From NCBI GenBank assembly GCA_910588895.1, contig CAJUSS010000054.1, positions 1 to 21,917 on the forward strand: 21,917 nt of DNA. The letters are read 5' to 3'. Each line of letters begins with the position of its first letter. The first letter of the stretch is position 1. Shown here piece by piece: positions 6,210 through 13,524 of this stretch. The position numbers and the translations under genes are program-made. The notes under the pieces are model-generated. The model saw nothing but the letters and a program-made list of their open reading frames with translations, did no database searches and was not told the DNA's origin. This stretch comes from an uncultured Lachnospiraceae bacterium (lineage in GTDB: Bacteria; Bacillota; Clostridia; Lachnospirales; Lachnospiraceae).

Positions 6210-8303
6210 TTATTCGTCATCTCCCGCCGCTCTGGCTTCCACTTCCTTCTTCTGCACATCGCCAGGAGCCTGCTCGTAGCGGGCAAATTCGTACTCATAG
6301 ATACCGATACCGCCAGTCATGGAGCGAAGATCGGTATTATAGCCGAACAGCTCGGACATGGGAACGTCGGCCTCAATGATCTGTTTGCCGTGATGGTCGG
6401 AGTTCATGCCTAACACGCGGCCTCTCCTGCGGTTCAGATCGCCCATGACGTCGCCGGTGAACTTATCCGGCACCGTCACCTTCAAGGAGGCGATCGGCTC
6501 TAAGAGCACAGGGCCCGCGTCCATAAAGCCCTTCTTAAAGGCCAGGATGGTCGCCATCTTAAAGGCCATCTCGGAAGAATCCACCGGATGGTAGGAACCA
6601 TCTAACAGCGTAGCCTTGAGTCCCACTACCGGGTATCCGGCCAAAGGTCCCTTCACCACACAGTCCTGAAGGCCCTTTTCCACTGCCGGGAAGTAGTTCT
6701 TCGGCACGGAACCGCCGAATACGTGCTCCTCGAAGATATAAGGTGTCTCCAGATCGCCGGAGGGCTCAAATTCCATGATGACATCGCCGTACTGGCCGTG
6801 TCCGCCGGACTGCTTCTTATGCTTGCCCTGTACCTTTACCTTCTTCTTTAAGGTCTCACGGAAGGCGAACTTCGGCTTCTCCAGGGTGATATCCACTTTA
6901 TAGCGGGTCTGCAGCTTGCTCACCACCACATCCAGCTGCTGGTCGCCGATGCCGTACAGGAGGGCCTGGCGGTTCTCTGCATCATTGACCACTTTTAAGG
7001 TCTGGTCCTCCTCCATCAGCTTCGCCAGTGCGGAGGAGATCTTATCATCGTCGCCTTTGTTCACTGCCTTGTATGCCATATAGGTATAAGGCGTGGAGAT
7101 CTCCGGCTTATGGTAAACGATCGGAGCGGTGCGGACCGCGATGGTATCGCCGGTCTGGGTCACGTTCAGCTTCGCCACTGCGCCGATATCGCCGGCTTTC
7201 AGCTCCGGGACCTCCAGCTGATCCTTGCCCCGCAGCAGGTAGATCTTGCCCACCTTCTCCTCGGTCTCTTTATTTACATTATAGATGACCGTATCCGGCT
7301 TTAAGGTGCCTGTACAGATCTTCATCAGAGAATACTTGCCGATAAAGGGATCCGCGATGGTCTTGAACACCTTTGCAGATAAAGATACGTCATCATTGTA
7401 TCTCGCGGTAAAGCGCTCGCCGGTGGATACGTCCACGCCCACGCACTCATAGCGGTCCGGTGACGGGAAGTAACGGTCGATGGCCTGTAAAAGGACACGG
7501 AAGCCCTGGCAGTTGATGCCGGATCCCATCATGACCGGAACGATGGACCCGTCGATCACAAAAGTCCTCAAGGCTTCGTAGATCTCCTCCTGGGTGAACT
7601 CTTCACCGGAGAAATAGCGCTCCATATATTCTTCGCTGGTCTCCGCTACCGCTTCCATCAGCGCTTCTCTTGCGATCCCTAAGTTCTTCTGGACATAATC
7701 CGGGATCTCGCACTCTTCATAATCACTTAAGTTTGTGAACCGACGGCCAGCCATCTTCACAACGTTCACGAAACCGACGAACTTCTCGTTCTCACGGATC
7801 GGCAGCTGGAAGGGCGCGATCTTCCGTCCAAAACGGGTCTCCAGCTTCAGCACCAGCTCGCGATAGCTTGCATGATCGTCATCCATGTTGGTCACGAAGA
7901 TCAGACGGGGAAGGCTGTATCTCTCACACAGCTCCCATGCCTTTTCCGTTCCCACCTCTATACCGGCTTTGCAGTTCACCACGATGATCGCGGCATCTGC
8001 TACGCTGATCGCTTCCTCTACCTCACCCACGAAATCAAAGAAGCCAGGAGTATCCAACAGATTGATCTTGATCGGCCCGTTCTCGCCCGTATACTCCAGC
8101 GGGATAAGCGCGGTGGAGATGGAGAACTGCCGCTTGATCTCTTCCTTATCGTAATCGCTGATCGTATTGCCATCGGTCACTTTCCCCATCCTCTTGGTGA
8201 TCCCGGTAAGCAATGCCATCGCTTCTGCCACGGTCGTCTTACCTGCACCGCCGTGTCCCAGTAATACAACGTTGCGGATCTGACTGGTCTTATAAACGTT
8301 CAT
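6210..8303 (-). CDS. Elongation factor G-like translational GTPase paralogue
   Basis: A 697-residue protein with the five-domain EF-G layout: G domain (about 10-275), domain II (about 295-380), III, IV (about 475-600) and V (about 600-680). It belongs to the EF-G-like (EF-G-2/FusA2-type) branch, not the canonical translocase. G1 is GHGGAGKTT (16-24) where EF-G has GHVDAGKTT. G3 is DTPGFFDF (84-91) where EF-G has DTPGHVDF, so the histidine that positions the hydrolytic water is a phenylalanine. The G4 position reads TNMD (138-141) instead of NKMD. The family's cellular role is unclear. The ATG at 8303 has AGGAGG seven bases upstream; the in-frame ATG at 8309 is too close to that site. The gene is a single transcription unit. 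Confidence 0.93.
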   Translation of the reverse strand: MNVYKTSQIRNVVLLGHGGAGKTTVAEAMALLTGITKRMGKVTDGNTISDYDKEEIKRQFSISTALIPLEYTGENGPIKINLLDTPGFFDFVGEVEEAISVADAAIIVVNCKAGIEVGTEKAWELCERYSLPRLIFVTNMDDDHASYRELVLKLETRFGRKIAPFQLPIRENEKFVGFVNVVKMAGRRFTNLSDYEECEIPDYVQKNLGIAREALMEAVAETSEEYMERYFSGEEFTQEEIYEALRTFVIDGSIVPVMMGSGINCQGFRVLLQAIDRYFPSPDRYECVGVDVSTGERFTARYNDDVSLSAKVFKTIADPFIGKYSLMKICTGTLKPDTVIYNVNKETEEKVGKIYLLRGKDQLEVPELKAGDIGAVAKLNVTQTGDTIAVRTAPIVYHKPEISTPYTYMAYKAVNKGDDDKISSALAKLMEEDQTLKVVNDAENRQALLYGIGDQQLDVVVSKLQTRYKVDITLEKPKFAFRETLKKKVKVQGKHKKQSGGHGQYGDVIMEFEPSGDLETPYIFEEHVFGGSVPKNYFPAVEKGLQDCVVKGPLAGYPVVGLKATLLDGSYHPVDSSEMAFKMATILAFKKGFMDAGPVLLEPIASLKVTVPDKFTGDVMGDLNRRRGRVLGMNSDHHGKQIIEADVPMSELFGYNTDLRSMTGGIGIYEYEFARYEQAPGDVQKKEVEARAAGDDE

Positions 8304-8398
8304 AAACATTCCTCCTGTACTATCGATTTTGTCATCCCAGGCACAAATGATCAGCTTAGCCCTGCGGGTAAAGCTTCCTTCTCTTAGCCCATGAGGAT

Positions 8399-8427
8399 AT
8401 TGTACTAAAAAAGACGGGATTTTACAA
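8399..8427 (-). promoter_or_regulatory. Promoter of the EF-G-like gene
   Basis: On the minus strand -35 TTGTAA (8422-8427) and -10 TACAAT (8399-8404) are 17 bp apart. The predicted leader is about 90 bases. Confidence 0.75.
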
Positions 8428-8478
8428 GCGGATTTGCATAAAACTTACAGATGTTTTTTCGCTAGGATCTTACCATAA

Positions 8479-8490
8479 GTTACTTTTCAC
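8479..8490. repeat. Short 12-bp repeat shared with 51-62
   Basis: GTTACTTTTCAC here is the reverse complement of GTGAAAAGTAAC at 51-62. Both copies lie in intergenic DNA; the copy at 51-62 directly abuts the 50-bp repeat. The rest of the 360-bp gap 8310-8669 holds the two divergent promoters and no gene that I can see. Confidence 0.5.
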
Positions 8491-8597
8491 CGATCGGATA
8501 AGAGGCCTGCCGGCAAGGGGCTTCGGGAGGATCAGCAAAGAAAAGAACGGCCGATGATTTTACAGTTTAAAGTGTGAAATTTTAATGTGTAAAAGCG

Positions 8598-8626
8598 TTG
8601 ACATTCTCCCGTTTCTGGAATAAAAT
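8598..8626 (+). promoter_or_regulatory. Promoter of the aromatic amino acid operon
   Basis: A consensus -35 TTGACA (8598-8603) is followed after 17 bp by -10 TAAAAT (8621-8626). Transcription would begin near 8633, leaving only about 37 bases of leader, too short for a T-box or attenuator. Confidence 0.85.
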
Positions 8627-8669
8627 GAATAGGTCTTGTACGAGATCTATAGAAATGGAGGAAGATATC

Positions 8670-9683
8670 ATGATCATCATCATGCGTCCAAACGCTTCCC
8701 AGGAAGCGATCGATAAAGTGGCAGAGCAGGTGGAGGCCGCAGGGCTCAAAGTCCATCTGTCAAAGGGTGACGAGGTCACCATCATCGGCGTTGTGGGGGA
8801 TAAGTCGAAGCTGCACCGGAGCAATATCCAGATCTTAAAGGGTGTGGACAAGGTCGTCCAGGTGACGGAATCCTACAAGCTGGTGAACAAGAAGTTCCAT
8901 CCCGAGGATTCCCGGATCGCGGTCAAGAACACCTGGATCGGGCCGGATACCTTTACGATCATGGCAGGGCCCTGCGCGATCGAGAGCCACGACCAGCTCC
9001 TCTCCTGCGCTGAGGAAGTGAAAAAAGCGGGGGCTACGATCCTCAGGGGAGGGGCCTTTAAGCCCAGGACCTCCCCTTACTCCTTCCAGGGGCTGGAGGA
9101 AGAAGGCCTGCGATATATGGAAGAGGCCGGACGGACCACCGGACTGGCCACGATCTGTGAGGTCACCAGCCTCCGGGCCCTGGATCTGGCGGCCCGCTAT
9201 GTGGACATGCTCCAGATCGGCGCGCGGAACATGCAGAATTTTGAGCTCCTAAAAGAGGTCGGACGCTCCGGCCTGCCGGTCATGCTAAAGAGAGGCCTGG
9301 CCGCCACAGTGGATGAATGGCTGAACGCCGCCGAATATATCATCTCCGAGGGCAATGCGCACATCGTGCTCTGTGAGCGGGGCATCCGCACCTACGAGAC
9401 CGCCACCCGGAACACCTTAGACATCAGCGCTGTCCCGGTGATCCGTTCCAAGAGCCATCTGCCCATCATCATAGACCCCAGCCACGCCACCGGCGTCCGG
9501 GCTTATGTGGAACCTTTGTGCAAAGCCGCGGCTGCAGTGGGCGCCGACGGACTGATGATCGAAGTCCATCCCTGCCCCGAATGTGCCTCCTCAGACGGCC
9601 CCCAGTCCCTGACCTTTGACCAGTTCTCACAGATGATGGAGGATCTAAGACCTTATGTCGAGCTGGCCAAGCGGCGCTTCTAG
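8670..9683 (+). CDS. aroF: 3-deoxy-7-phosphoheptulonate (DAHP) synthase
   Basis: A 337-residue enzyme joining phosphoenolpyruvate and erythrose 4-phosphate, the first step of the shikimate pathway. Residues 1-70 are a ferredoxin-like regulatory domain as in Thermotoga-type DAHP synthases, where it mediates feedback inhibition by aromatic amino acids. The barrel carries AGPCAIES with the metal-ligand Cys102, KPRTSPYSFQG (131-141) for substrate phosphates, DPSHATG with the ligand His, and MIEVH and SDGPQSL with the ligand Glu and Asp. Unusually, the loop after MIEVH reads HPCPEC, giving a CxxC at 302-305. I chose the ATG at 8670, which has GGAGG eight bases upstream; the in-frame ATG at 8598 overlaps the -35 box and cannot be the start. 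It is the first gene of a three-gene operon. Confidence 0.96.
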   Translation: MIIIMRPNASQEAIDKVAEQVEAAGLKVHLSKGDEVTIIGVVGDKSKLHRSNIQILKGVDKVVQVTESYKLVNKKFHPEDSRIAVKNTWIGPDTFTIMAGPCAIESHDQLLSCAEEVKKAGATILRGGAFKPRTSPYSFQGLEEEGLRYMEEAGRTTGLATICEVTSLRALDLAARYVDMLQIGARNMQNFELLKEVGRSGLPVMLKRGLAATVDEWLNAAEYIISEGNAHIVLCERGIRTYETATRNTLDISAVPVIRSKSHLPIIIDPSHATGVRAYVEPLCKAAAAVGADGLMIEVHPCPECASSDGPQSLTFDQFSQMMEDLRPYVELAKRRF

Positions 9684-9726
9684 GGCCTGCCGGCTTTTCG
9701 CCTAAACTACTTTTAAGGAGGAGAAC

Positions 9727-10830
9727 ATGTCCGAACAGACTATCGCCTTTATCGGGCTTGGGCTCATCGGAGGCTCTATCGCCCGTGGGCTCAAGCGCTT
9801 TGACCCGACGATCAAGATCATGGCCTATATGCGGACTCGCTCGAAGCTGGAGCTTGCCAAGGAGGAAGGGATCGTGGATGTGATCTTGGATGGGATCGGA
9901 GAACCCTTGCGGGAATGCGATATGATCTTTTTGTGTACGCCGGTCGAGTACAACGCCCAGTATCTGGCCGCCATCAAGCCTTATCTGAAGGACGATGCGC
10001 TGATCACCGATGTGGGGAGCACGAAATCCAGCATCCATCAGGAGGTGGTCCGCCAGGGACTGACCGACCGCTTTGTAGGCGGCCATCCCATGGCCGGTTC
10101 AGAAAAGACCGGCTATGAGAACTCCACCGACCATCTTTTAGAAAACGCCTTTTATATCATCACCCCCGCCTGTCCGCCTTCACCGGAAACGGACCGGCGC
10201 AGTGAACGCCTGACCGGTATCGCCCGTGCCATCGGCGCTATCCCCATGGTCTTGGACTACCGGGAGCATGACCAGGTGGTGGCCGCGATCAGCCATCTGC
10301 CCCATATCGTCGCCTCCAGCCTGGTGAACCTGGTCAAGGACGCTGACAGCAAAGAGCAGATCATGAAGCAGGTAGCGGCAGGCGGCTTTAAAGATATCAC
10401 CAGGATCGCCTCCTCCTCCCCCGAGATGTGGGAGCAGATCTGCCTCACCAACCGGGGGCCGATCTGCCAGATCCTAAGACAGTACATCCGTTCCCTGTCC
10501 CAGGTCTTAGAGCGGGTGGAGCAGGCCGACCAGGCCTTTCTCCGCACCTTTTTCGCCACCGCCAGCGCCTACCGGGATTCCATCGCTGACCGTTCCAAGG
10601 GTCCTATCGCCCCGGACCACTCTTTCTCCGTAGATATCGTAGACGAACCCGGCGCGATCTCCACGATCTCTGTCATCCTGGCGGCCAAGGGGATCAACAT
10701 CAAGAACATCGGGATCAACAATAACCGGGAACAAGGGGAAGGGGCTCTGCGCATCATCTTCTACGAACAGGCGGACATGGAGGCGGCCCGGACGCAGTTA
10801 GCGCGGTATCACTATGAGCTGTCTGGGTAA
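9727..10830 (+). CDS. tyrA: Prephenate dehydrogenase with C-terminal ACT domain
   Basis: A 367-residue enzyme that converts prephenate to 4-hydroxyphenylpyruvate with NAD(P)+ on the way to tyrosine. The N-terminal Rossmann fold has GLGLIGGS (10-17). The catalytic region has GHPMAGSEKTGYENS with the family histidine, and the helical dimerisation domain follows. An ACT domain fills about 298-367 (FSVDIVDEPGAISTI and GINIKNIGI), the usual site for tyrosine feedback inhibition. There is no chorismate mutase domain. AAGGAGG lies seven bases before the ATG, and the gene is 43 bp downstream of the DAHP synthase gene. Confidence 0.96.
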   Translation: MSEQTIAFIGLGLIGGSIARGLKRFDPTIKIMAYMRTRSKLELAKEEGIVDVILDGIGEPLRECDMIFLCTPVEYNAQYLAAIKPYLKDDALITDVGSTKSSIHQEVVRQGLTDRFVGGHPMAGSEKTGYENSTDHLLENAFYIITPACPPSPETDRRSERLTGIARAIGAIPMVLDYREHDQVVAAISHLPHIVASSLVNLVKDADSKEQIMKQVAAGGFKDITRIASSSPEMWEQICLTNRGPICQILRQYIRSLSQVLERVEQADQAFLRTFFATASAYRDSIADRSKGPIAPDHSFSVDIVDEPGAISTISVILAAKGINIKNIGINNNREQGEGALRIIFYEQADMEAARTQLARYHYELSG

Positions 10831-10877
10831 ACGCATAAAGATCCACCAAGAGCAAATGGATAGAAAGCAGGTTAGAC

Positions 10878-12176
10878 ATGAACTTTTCTAAGCACGCCCC
10901 CCTGAAGGGGGAGATCACCATACCGGGAGACAAATCCATCTCCCACCGGAGCATCATGTTCGGCTCCATCGCAAAAGGCACCACCGAGATCACCGGCTTC
11001 CTCAAGGGGGCGGACTGCCTCTCCACCATCGACTGCTTTGACAGGATGGGGGTGGAGATCTTGGAGGACGAAGACCGGATCTTGGTCCGCGGAAATGGGC
11101 TCCGGGGGCTGAAAGCACCCAGTACGGTCTTGGACTGCGGCAACAGCGGGACTACCACCCGGCTGATCTCCGGCATCCTGGCTGCCCAGGACTTTGACGT
11201 GACCCTGACCGGGGACAGTTCCATCCAGAAACGCCCCATGAAACGGATCATGGATCCCCTGTCCCAGATGGGTGCGGATATAACGAGCATCCCCGGCAAT
11301 GGCTGCGCGCCCTTACGGATCTGCGGCCGGCCTTTACATGGGATCTCCTACCATTCCCCGGTAGCCTCCGCCCAGGTCAAGTCCGCGATCCTGCTGGCCG
11401 GATTGTATGCAGACGGAGAGACCCGCGTGACCGAGGACTGCCTTTCCAGGGACCATACGGAACGGATGCTGGGGCATTTCGGAGCGGATGTACAAAGCAT
11501 AGCAAAGGAGGACCATCCCTCTATGACCACAGCGGTCATCCGGCCTGCCGACCAGCTCTACGGCTGCCCGGTCAATGTGCCGGGTGATATCTCCTCCGCC
11601 GCCTTTTTCATCGCTGCCGCCCTTCTCGTGCCAAGATCCGAGCTGTTGATCAAAAATGTAGGGACCAATCCCACCCGGGCCGGTATCTTAACGGTATGCC
11701 GCGCCATGGGCGGCGACATCACCCTGCTCAATGAAGATAACGCCTCCGGGGAACCTACCGCCGACCTCCTCATCCGCCACAGCAGCCTGCGGGGCACCCA
11801 GATCGGCGGCGCCATCATCCCCACCTTGATCGACGAGCTCCCCATGCTGGCTGCCATGGCCTGCTTTGCAGAAGGGACGACCGTCATCCGGGACGCGGCG
11901 GAGCTGAAGGTAAAGGAATCCGATCGGATCGGGGTCATGGTGCAGAACCTAAAAGCCATGGGAGCCGATGTGACCGAAACAGCGGACGGTATGATCATCC
12001 AGGGCGGACGGCCTCTCCACGGAGCCGTCATCGACAGCAAACTGGACCATCGGATCGCCATGACCTTCGCCGTGGCCAGCCTGTGCGCAGAAGGTGAGAC
12101 AACGATCCTTGGATCGCAGTGTGTAGAGATCTCCTACCCGGATTTTTATAAGGATCTGGCCCGTCTCACCCGCTGA
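10878..12176 (+). CDS. aroA: EPSP synthase (3-phosphoshikimate 1-carboxyvinyltransferase), class II-like
   Basis: A 432-residue enzyme joining phosphoenolpyruvate to shikimate 3-phosphate. Substrate motifs are intact: GDKS (17-20), GNSGTTTR (88-95), the catalytic DE in LIDELPMLA (319-320), KESDR (346-350) and DHRIAM (390-395). The motif set used to define class II enzymes is present: SAQVK (164-168), RDHTE (191-195) and NPTR (264-267). Class II enzymes are usually less sensitive to glyphosate than the E. coli type, but sensitivity cannot be read from sequence alone. It is the last gene of the aro operon, 47 bp after tyrA. The stop codon is only 14 bp from the convergent TetR gene, with no terminator visible. 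Confidence 0.97.
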   Translation: MNFSKHAPLKGEITIPGDKSISHRSIMFGSIAKGTTEITGFLKGADCLSTIDCFDRMGVEILEDEDRILVRGNGLRGLKAPSTVLDCGNSGTTTRLISGILAAQDFDVTLTGDSSIQKRPMKRIMDPLSQMGADITSIPGNGCAPLRICGRPLHGISYHSPVASAQVKSAILLAGLYADGETRVTEDCLSRDHTERMLGHFGADVQSIAKEDHPSMTTAVIRPADQLYGCPVNVPGDISSAAFFIAAALLVPRSELLIKNVGTNPTRAGILTVCRAMGGDITLLNEDNASGEPTADLLIRHSSLRGTQIGGAIIPTLIDELPMLAAMACFAEGTTVIRDAAELKVKESDRIGVMVQNLKAMGADVTETADGMIIQGGRPLHGAVIDSKLDHRIAMTFAVASLCAEGETTILGSQCVEISYPDFYKDLARLTR

Positions 12177-12190
12177 CCAAAGCAACGTTC

Positions 12191-12811
12191 TCACAGGACT
12201 TTTTCCGCAAGGAAATCCAGGCTGTTCGCCGAGATCCCCAGGCTTTTTTCCAGCATCCCGGCAAAGGCCGCCATGATCTTTTTCAGTTCCTCATGGTCTA
12301 TGGGCGCCAGGACATTATCGATCATGACCGTCAGCACGGTCAGGATGATCCTGGCGGCCTCCTTCGAGCAGCTGCACCGGATCGTTCCTTCCTGATCCCC
12401 CTGACAGAGGATATCCGTCAGGATCGGTCCCAGCCTGGTGATGATCATCCCTGTACATTTCTGATGGATCAGAGCGCTCTGCTGCTGCTGGTTAAAGGTA
12501 TCCAGTGCTTCCTTTCGCTTTAATTCCAGGGAGGCCTCCTGGCAGGCCTGATAGATGATCTTCATCTTTTCCAGCGCGCTCATCCCCTCTGAGCCGGCCA
12601 GAGCCTGTCCTTCATCCAGCACTCTGGAATAAGACCGCTCGATCACCGCTTCGATGATATCGTTTTTTGAGTGGAAATAGTAATAGATGCTCCCTTTTCC
12701 GATACCTGCCCTCTGGGCGATATCGCTGACGGAGATCGTCTGGACGCTGGCTGTCGACATCAGATCCTGCATGGCATCCAAGATCTTCTCTTTTTTATTT
12801 TCATCTTTCAT
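12191..12811 (-). CDS. TetR family transcriptional regulator
   Basis: A 206-residue repressor-type protein. The N-terminal helix-turn-helix is clear: TISVSDIAQRAGIGKGSIYYYFHSKNDIIEAVI (about 25-57). The C-terminal ligand-binding part is helical and not recognisable to a specific subfamily. GAGG lies seven bases before the ATG. The gene is divergent from the small SCP2-type protein gene, whose promoter carries a perfect palindrome, so that gene is its most likely target. A possible promoter of its own has a -10 TATACT at 12895-12900 with a poor -35. Ligand unknown. Confidence 0.92.
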   Translation of the reverse strand: MKDENKKEKILDAMQDLMSTASVQTISVSDIAQRAGIGKGSIYYYFHSKNDIIEAVIERSYSRVLDEGQALAGSEGMSALEKMKIIYQACQEASLELKRKEALDTFNQQQQSALIHQKCTGMIITRLGPILTDILCQGDQEGTIRCSCSKEAARIILTVLTVMIDNVLAPIDHEELKKIMAAFAGMLEKSLGISANSLDFLAEKVL

Positions 12812-12926
12812 CTATGATCCTCTTCCTCATCTTGATCGATCTGTAGCTTCTTGACCGCCGCCGTTGAGACCGTGCGAACAGTCGCCCTTGATCCAGTATA
12901 ACAGATCCTCATTAAAAAATCTACAC

Positions 12927-12955
12927 TTGACGTTCCTTATAGATCATGTTATCTT
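12927..12955 (+). promoter_or_regulatory. Promoter of the SCP2-type gene
   Basis: -35 TTGACG (12927-12932) and -10 TATCTT (12950-12955) are 17 bp apart. The predicted start is near 12962, just before the palindrome at 12969-12983. Confidence 0.75.
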
Positions 12956-12968
12956 TATGATAAAGGTT

Positions 12969-12983
12969 TCGACCATTGGTCGA
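12969..12983. promoter_or_regulatory. Perfect 15-bp palindrome, probable TetR operator
   Basis: TCGACCA-T-TGGTCGA has seven-base arms around a single centre base, the geometry common for TetR-family operators. It lies about 7 bp downstream of the predicted transcription start of the SCP2-type gene, where a bound repressor would block transcription. The link to the TetR protein at 12191-12811 is inferred from divergence. Confidence 0.65.
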
Positions 12984-13020
12984 GATCTTGTATGTATACA
13001 AAACAGGGAGGTGGCCTACC

Positions 13021-13359
13021 ATGACCTACGAAGAGATATTTAACAAGACAAAAGAAGATTTTATGCAGGCAGATGCCAGCCATATCCAAGAACATTTAGC
13101 TTTCCAGTTCAATATCGTGGGGGAAGGGGAAGGCGCCTTTTATGTGGAGATCAAGGATGGTGAACTGCATGTAGAACCGTATGAGTACTATGACCGGGAC
13201 GTATTGCTGATCTGCAGGGCAGATACACTGCTAAAGATCGCCTCCGGCGAACTGGATCCCGGCTTTGCCTATACGATCGGCAAGATAAAGCTCCGGGGCG
13301 ATATCGAAAAAGCCCTGATGCTCAAGCAGCTCTCCTATCCAAACCGTTCCCACCGGTGA
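13021..13359 (+). CDS. Small SCP2 sterol-binding domain protein
   Basis: A 112-residue cytosolic protein consisting of a single SCP2-like domain. The pattern is an N-terminal helix, paired strands around GEGEGAFYVEIKDGELHVEPY (about 34-54) and the terminal KIKLRGDIEKALMLKQL (about 88-104). Such domains bind lipids or acyl chains in a hydrophobic tunnel; in Clostridia they occur as stand-alone proteins of unknown purpose. GGGAGG stands ten bases before the ATG at 13021. A further in-frame ATG upstream at 12976 overlaps the palindrome and is unlikely. It is a single-gene unit, divergent from a TetR regulator. Confidence 0.85.
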   Translation: MTYEEIFNKTKEDFMQADASHIQEHLAFQFNIVGEGEGAFYVEIKDGELHVEPYEYYDRDVLLICRADTLLKIASGELDPGFAYTIGKIKLRGDIEKALMLKQLSYPNRSHR

Positions 13360-13459
13360 CCGCAGCATCCAGGCTGGCCGGATACCGCGTATCTCTTTAC
13401 CCCTTACATAGGAACGATCATCCGAGACGGATGCCGCAAAACAAACGCTGTATATAAGC

Positions 13460-13501
13460 AGGACGGAGGTCTATGGGGATCATCCCATAGACCTCCGTCC
13501 T
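13460..13501. terminator. Perfect 18-bp hairpin between convergent genes
   Basis: AGGACGGAGGTCTATGGG pairs without mismatch with its complement across a six-base loop (gatcat). It sits between the SCP2-type gene and the convergent Met-rich lipoprotein gene, so it probably ends both transcripts. Neither strand has a following T-run, so the terminator call is uncertain. Confidence 0.5.
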
Positions 13502-13524
13502 AGCTTGAACGTATAGGTATCCGG

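Noticed and set aside
8310..8669. A T-box or other amino-acid riboswitch upstream of the aro operon
   Set aside because: The strong promoter at 8598-8626 leaves about 37 bases of leader and no T-box sequence is seen.
9469..10086. A 205-codon minus-strand frame opposite the DAHP synthase and TyrA genes
   Set aside because: It spans two convincing plus-strand genes and shows no recognisable domain.
12177..12190. A terminator between aroA and the convergent TetR gene
   Set aside because: Only 14 bp separate the stop codons and no stem-loop with a T-run is visible; termination must occur elsewhere or by Rho.
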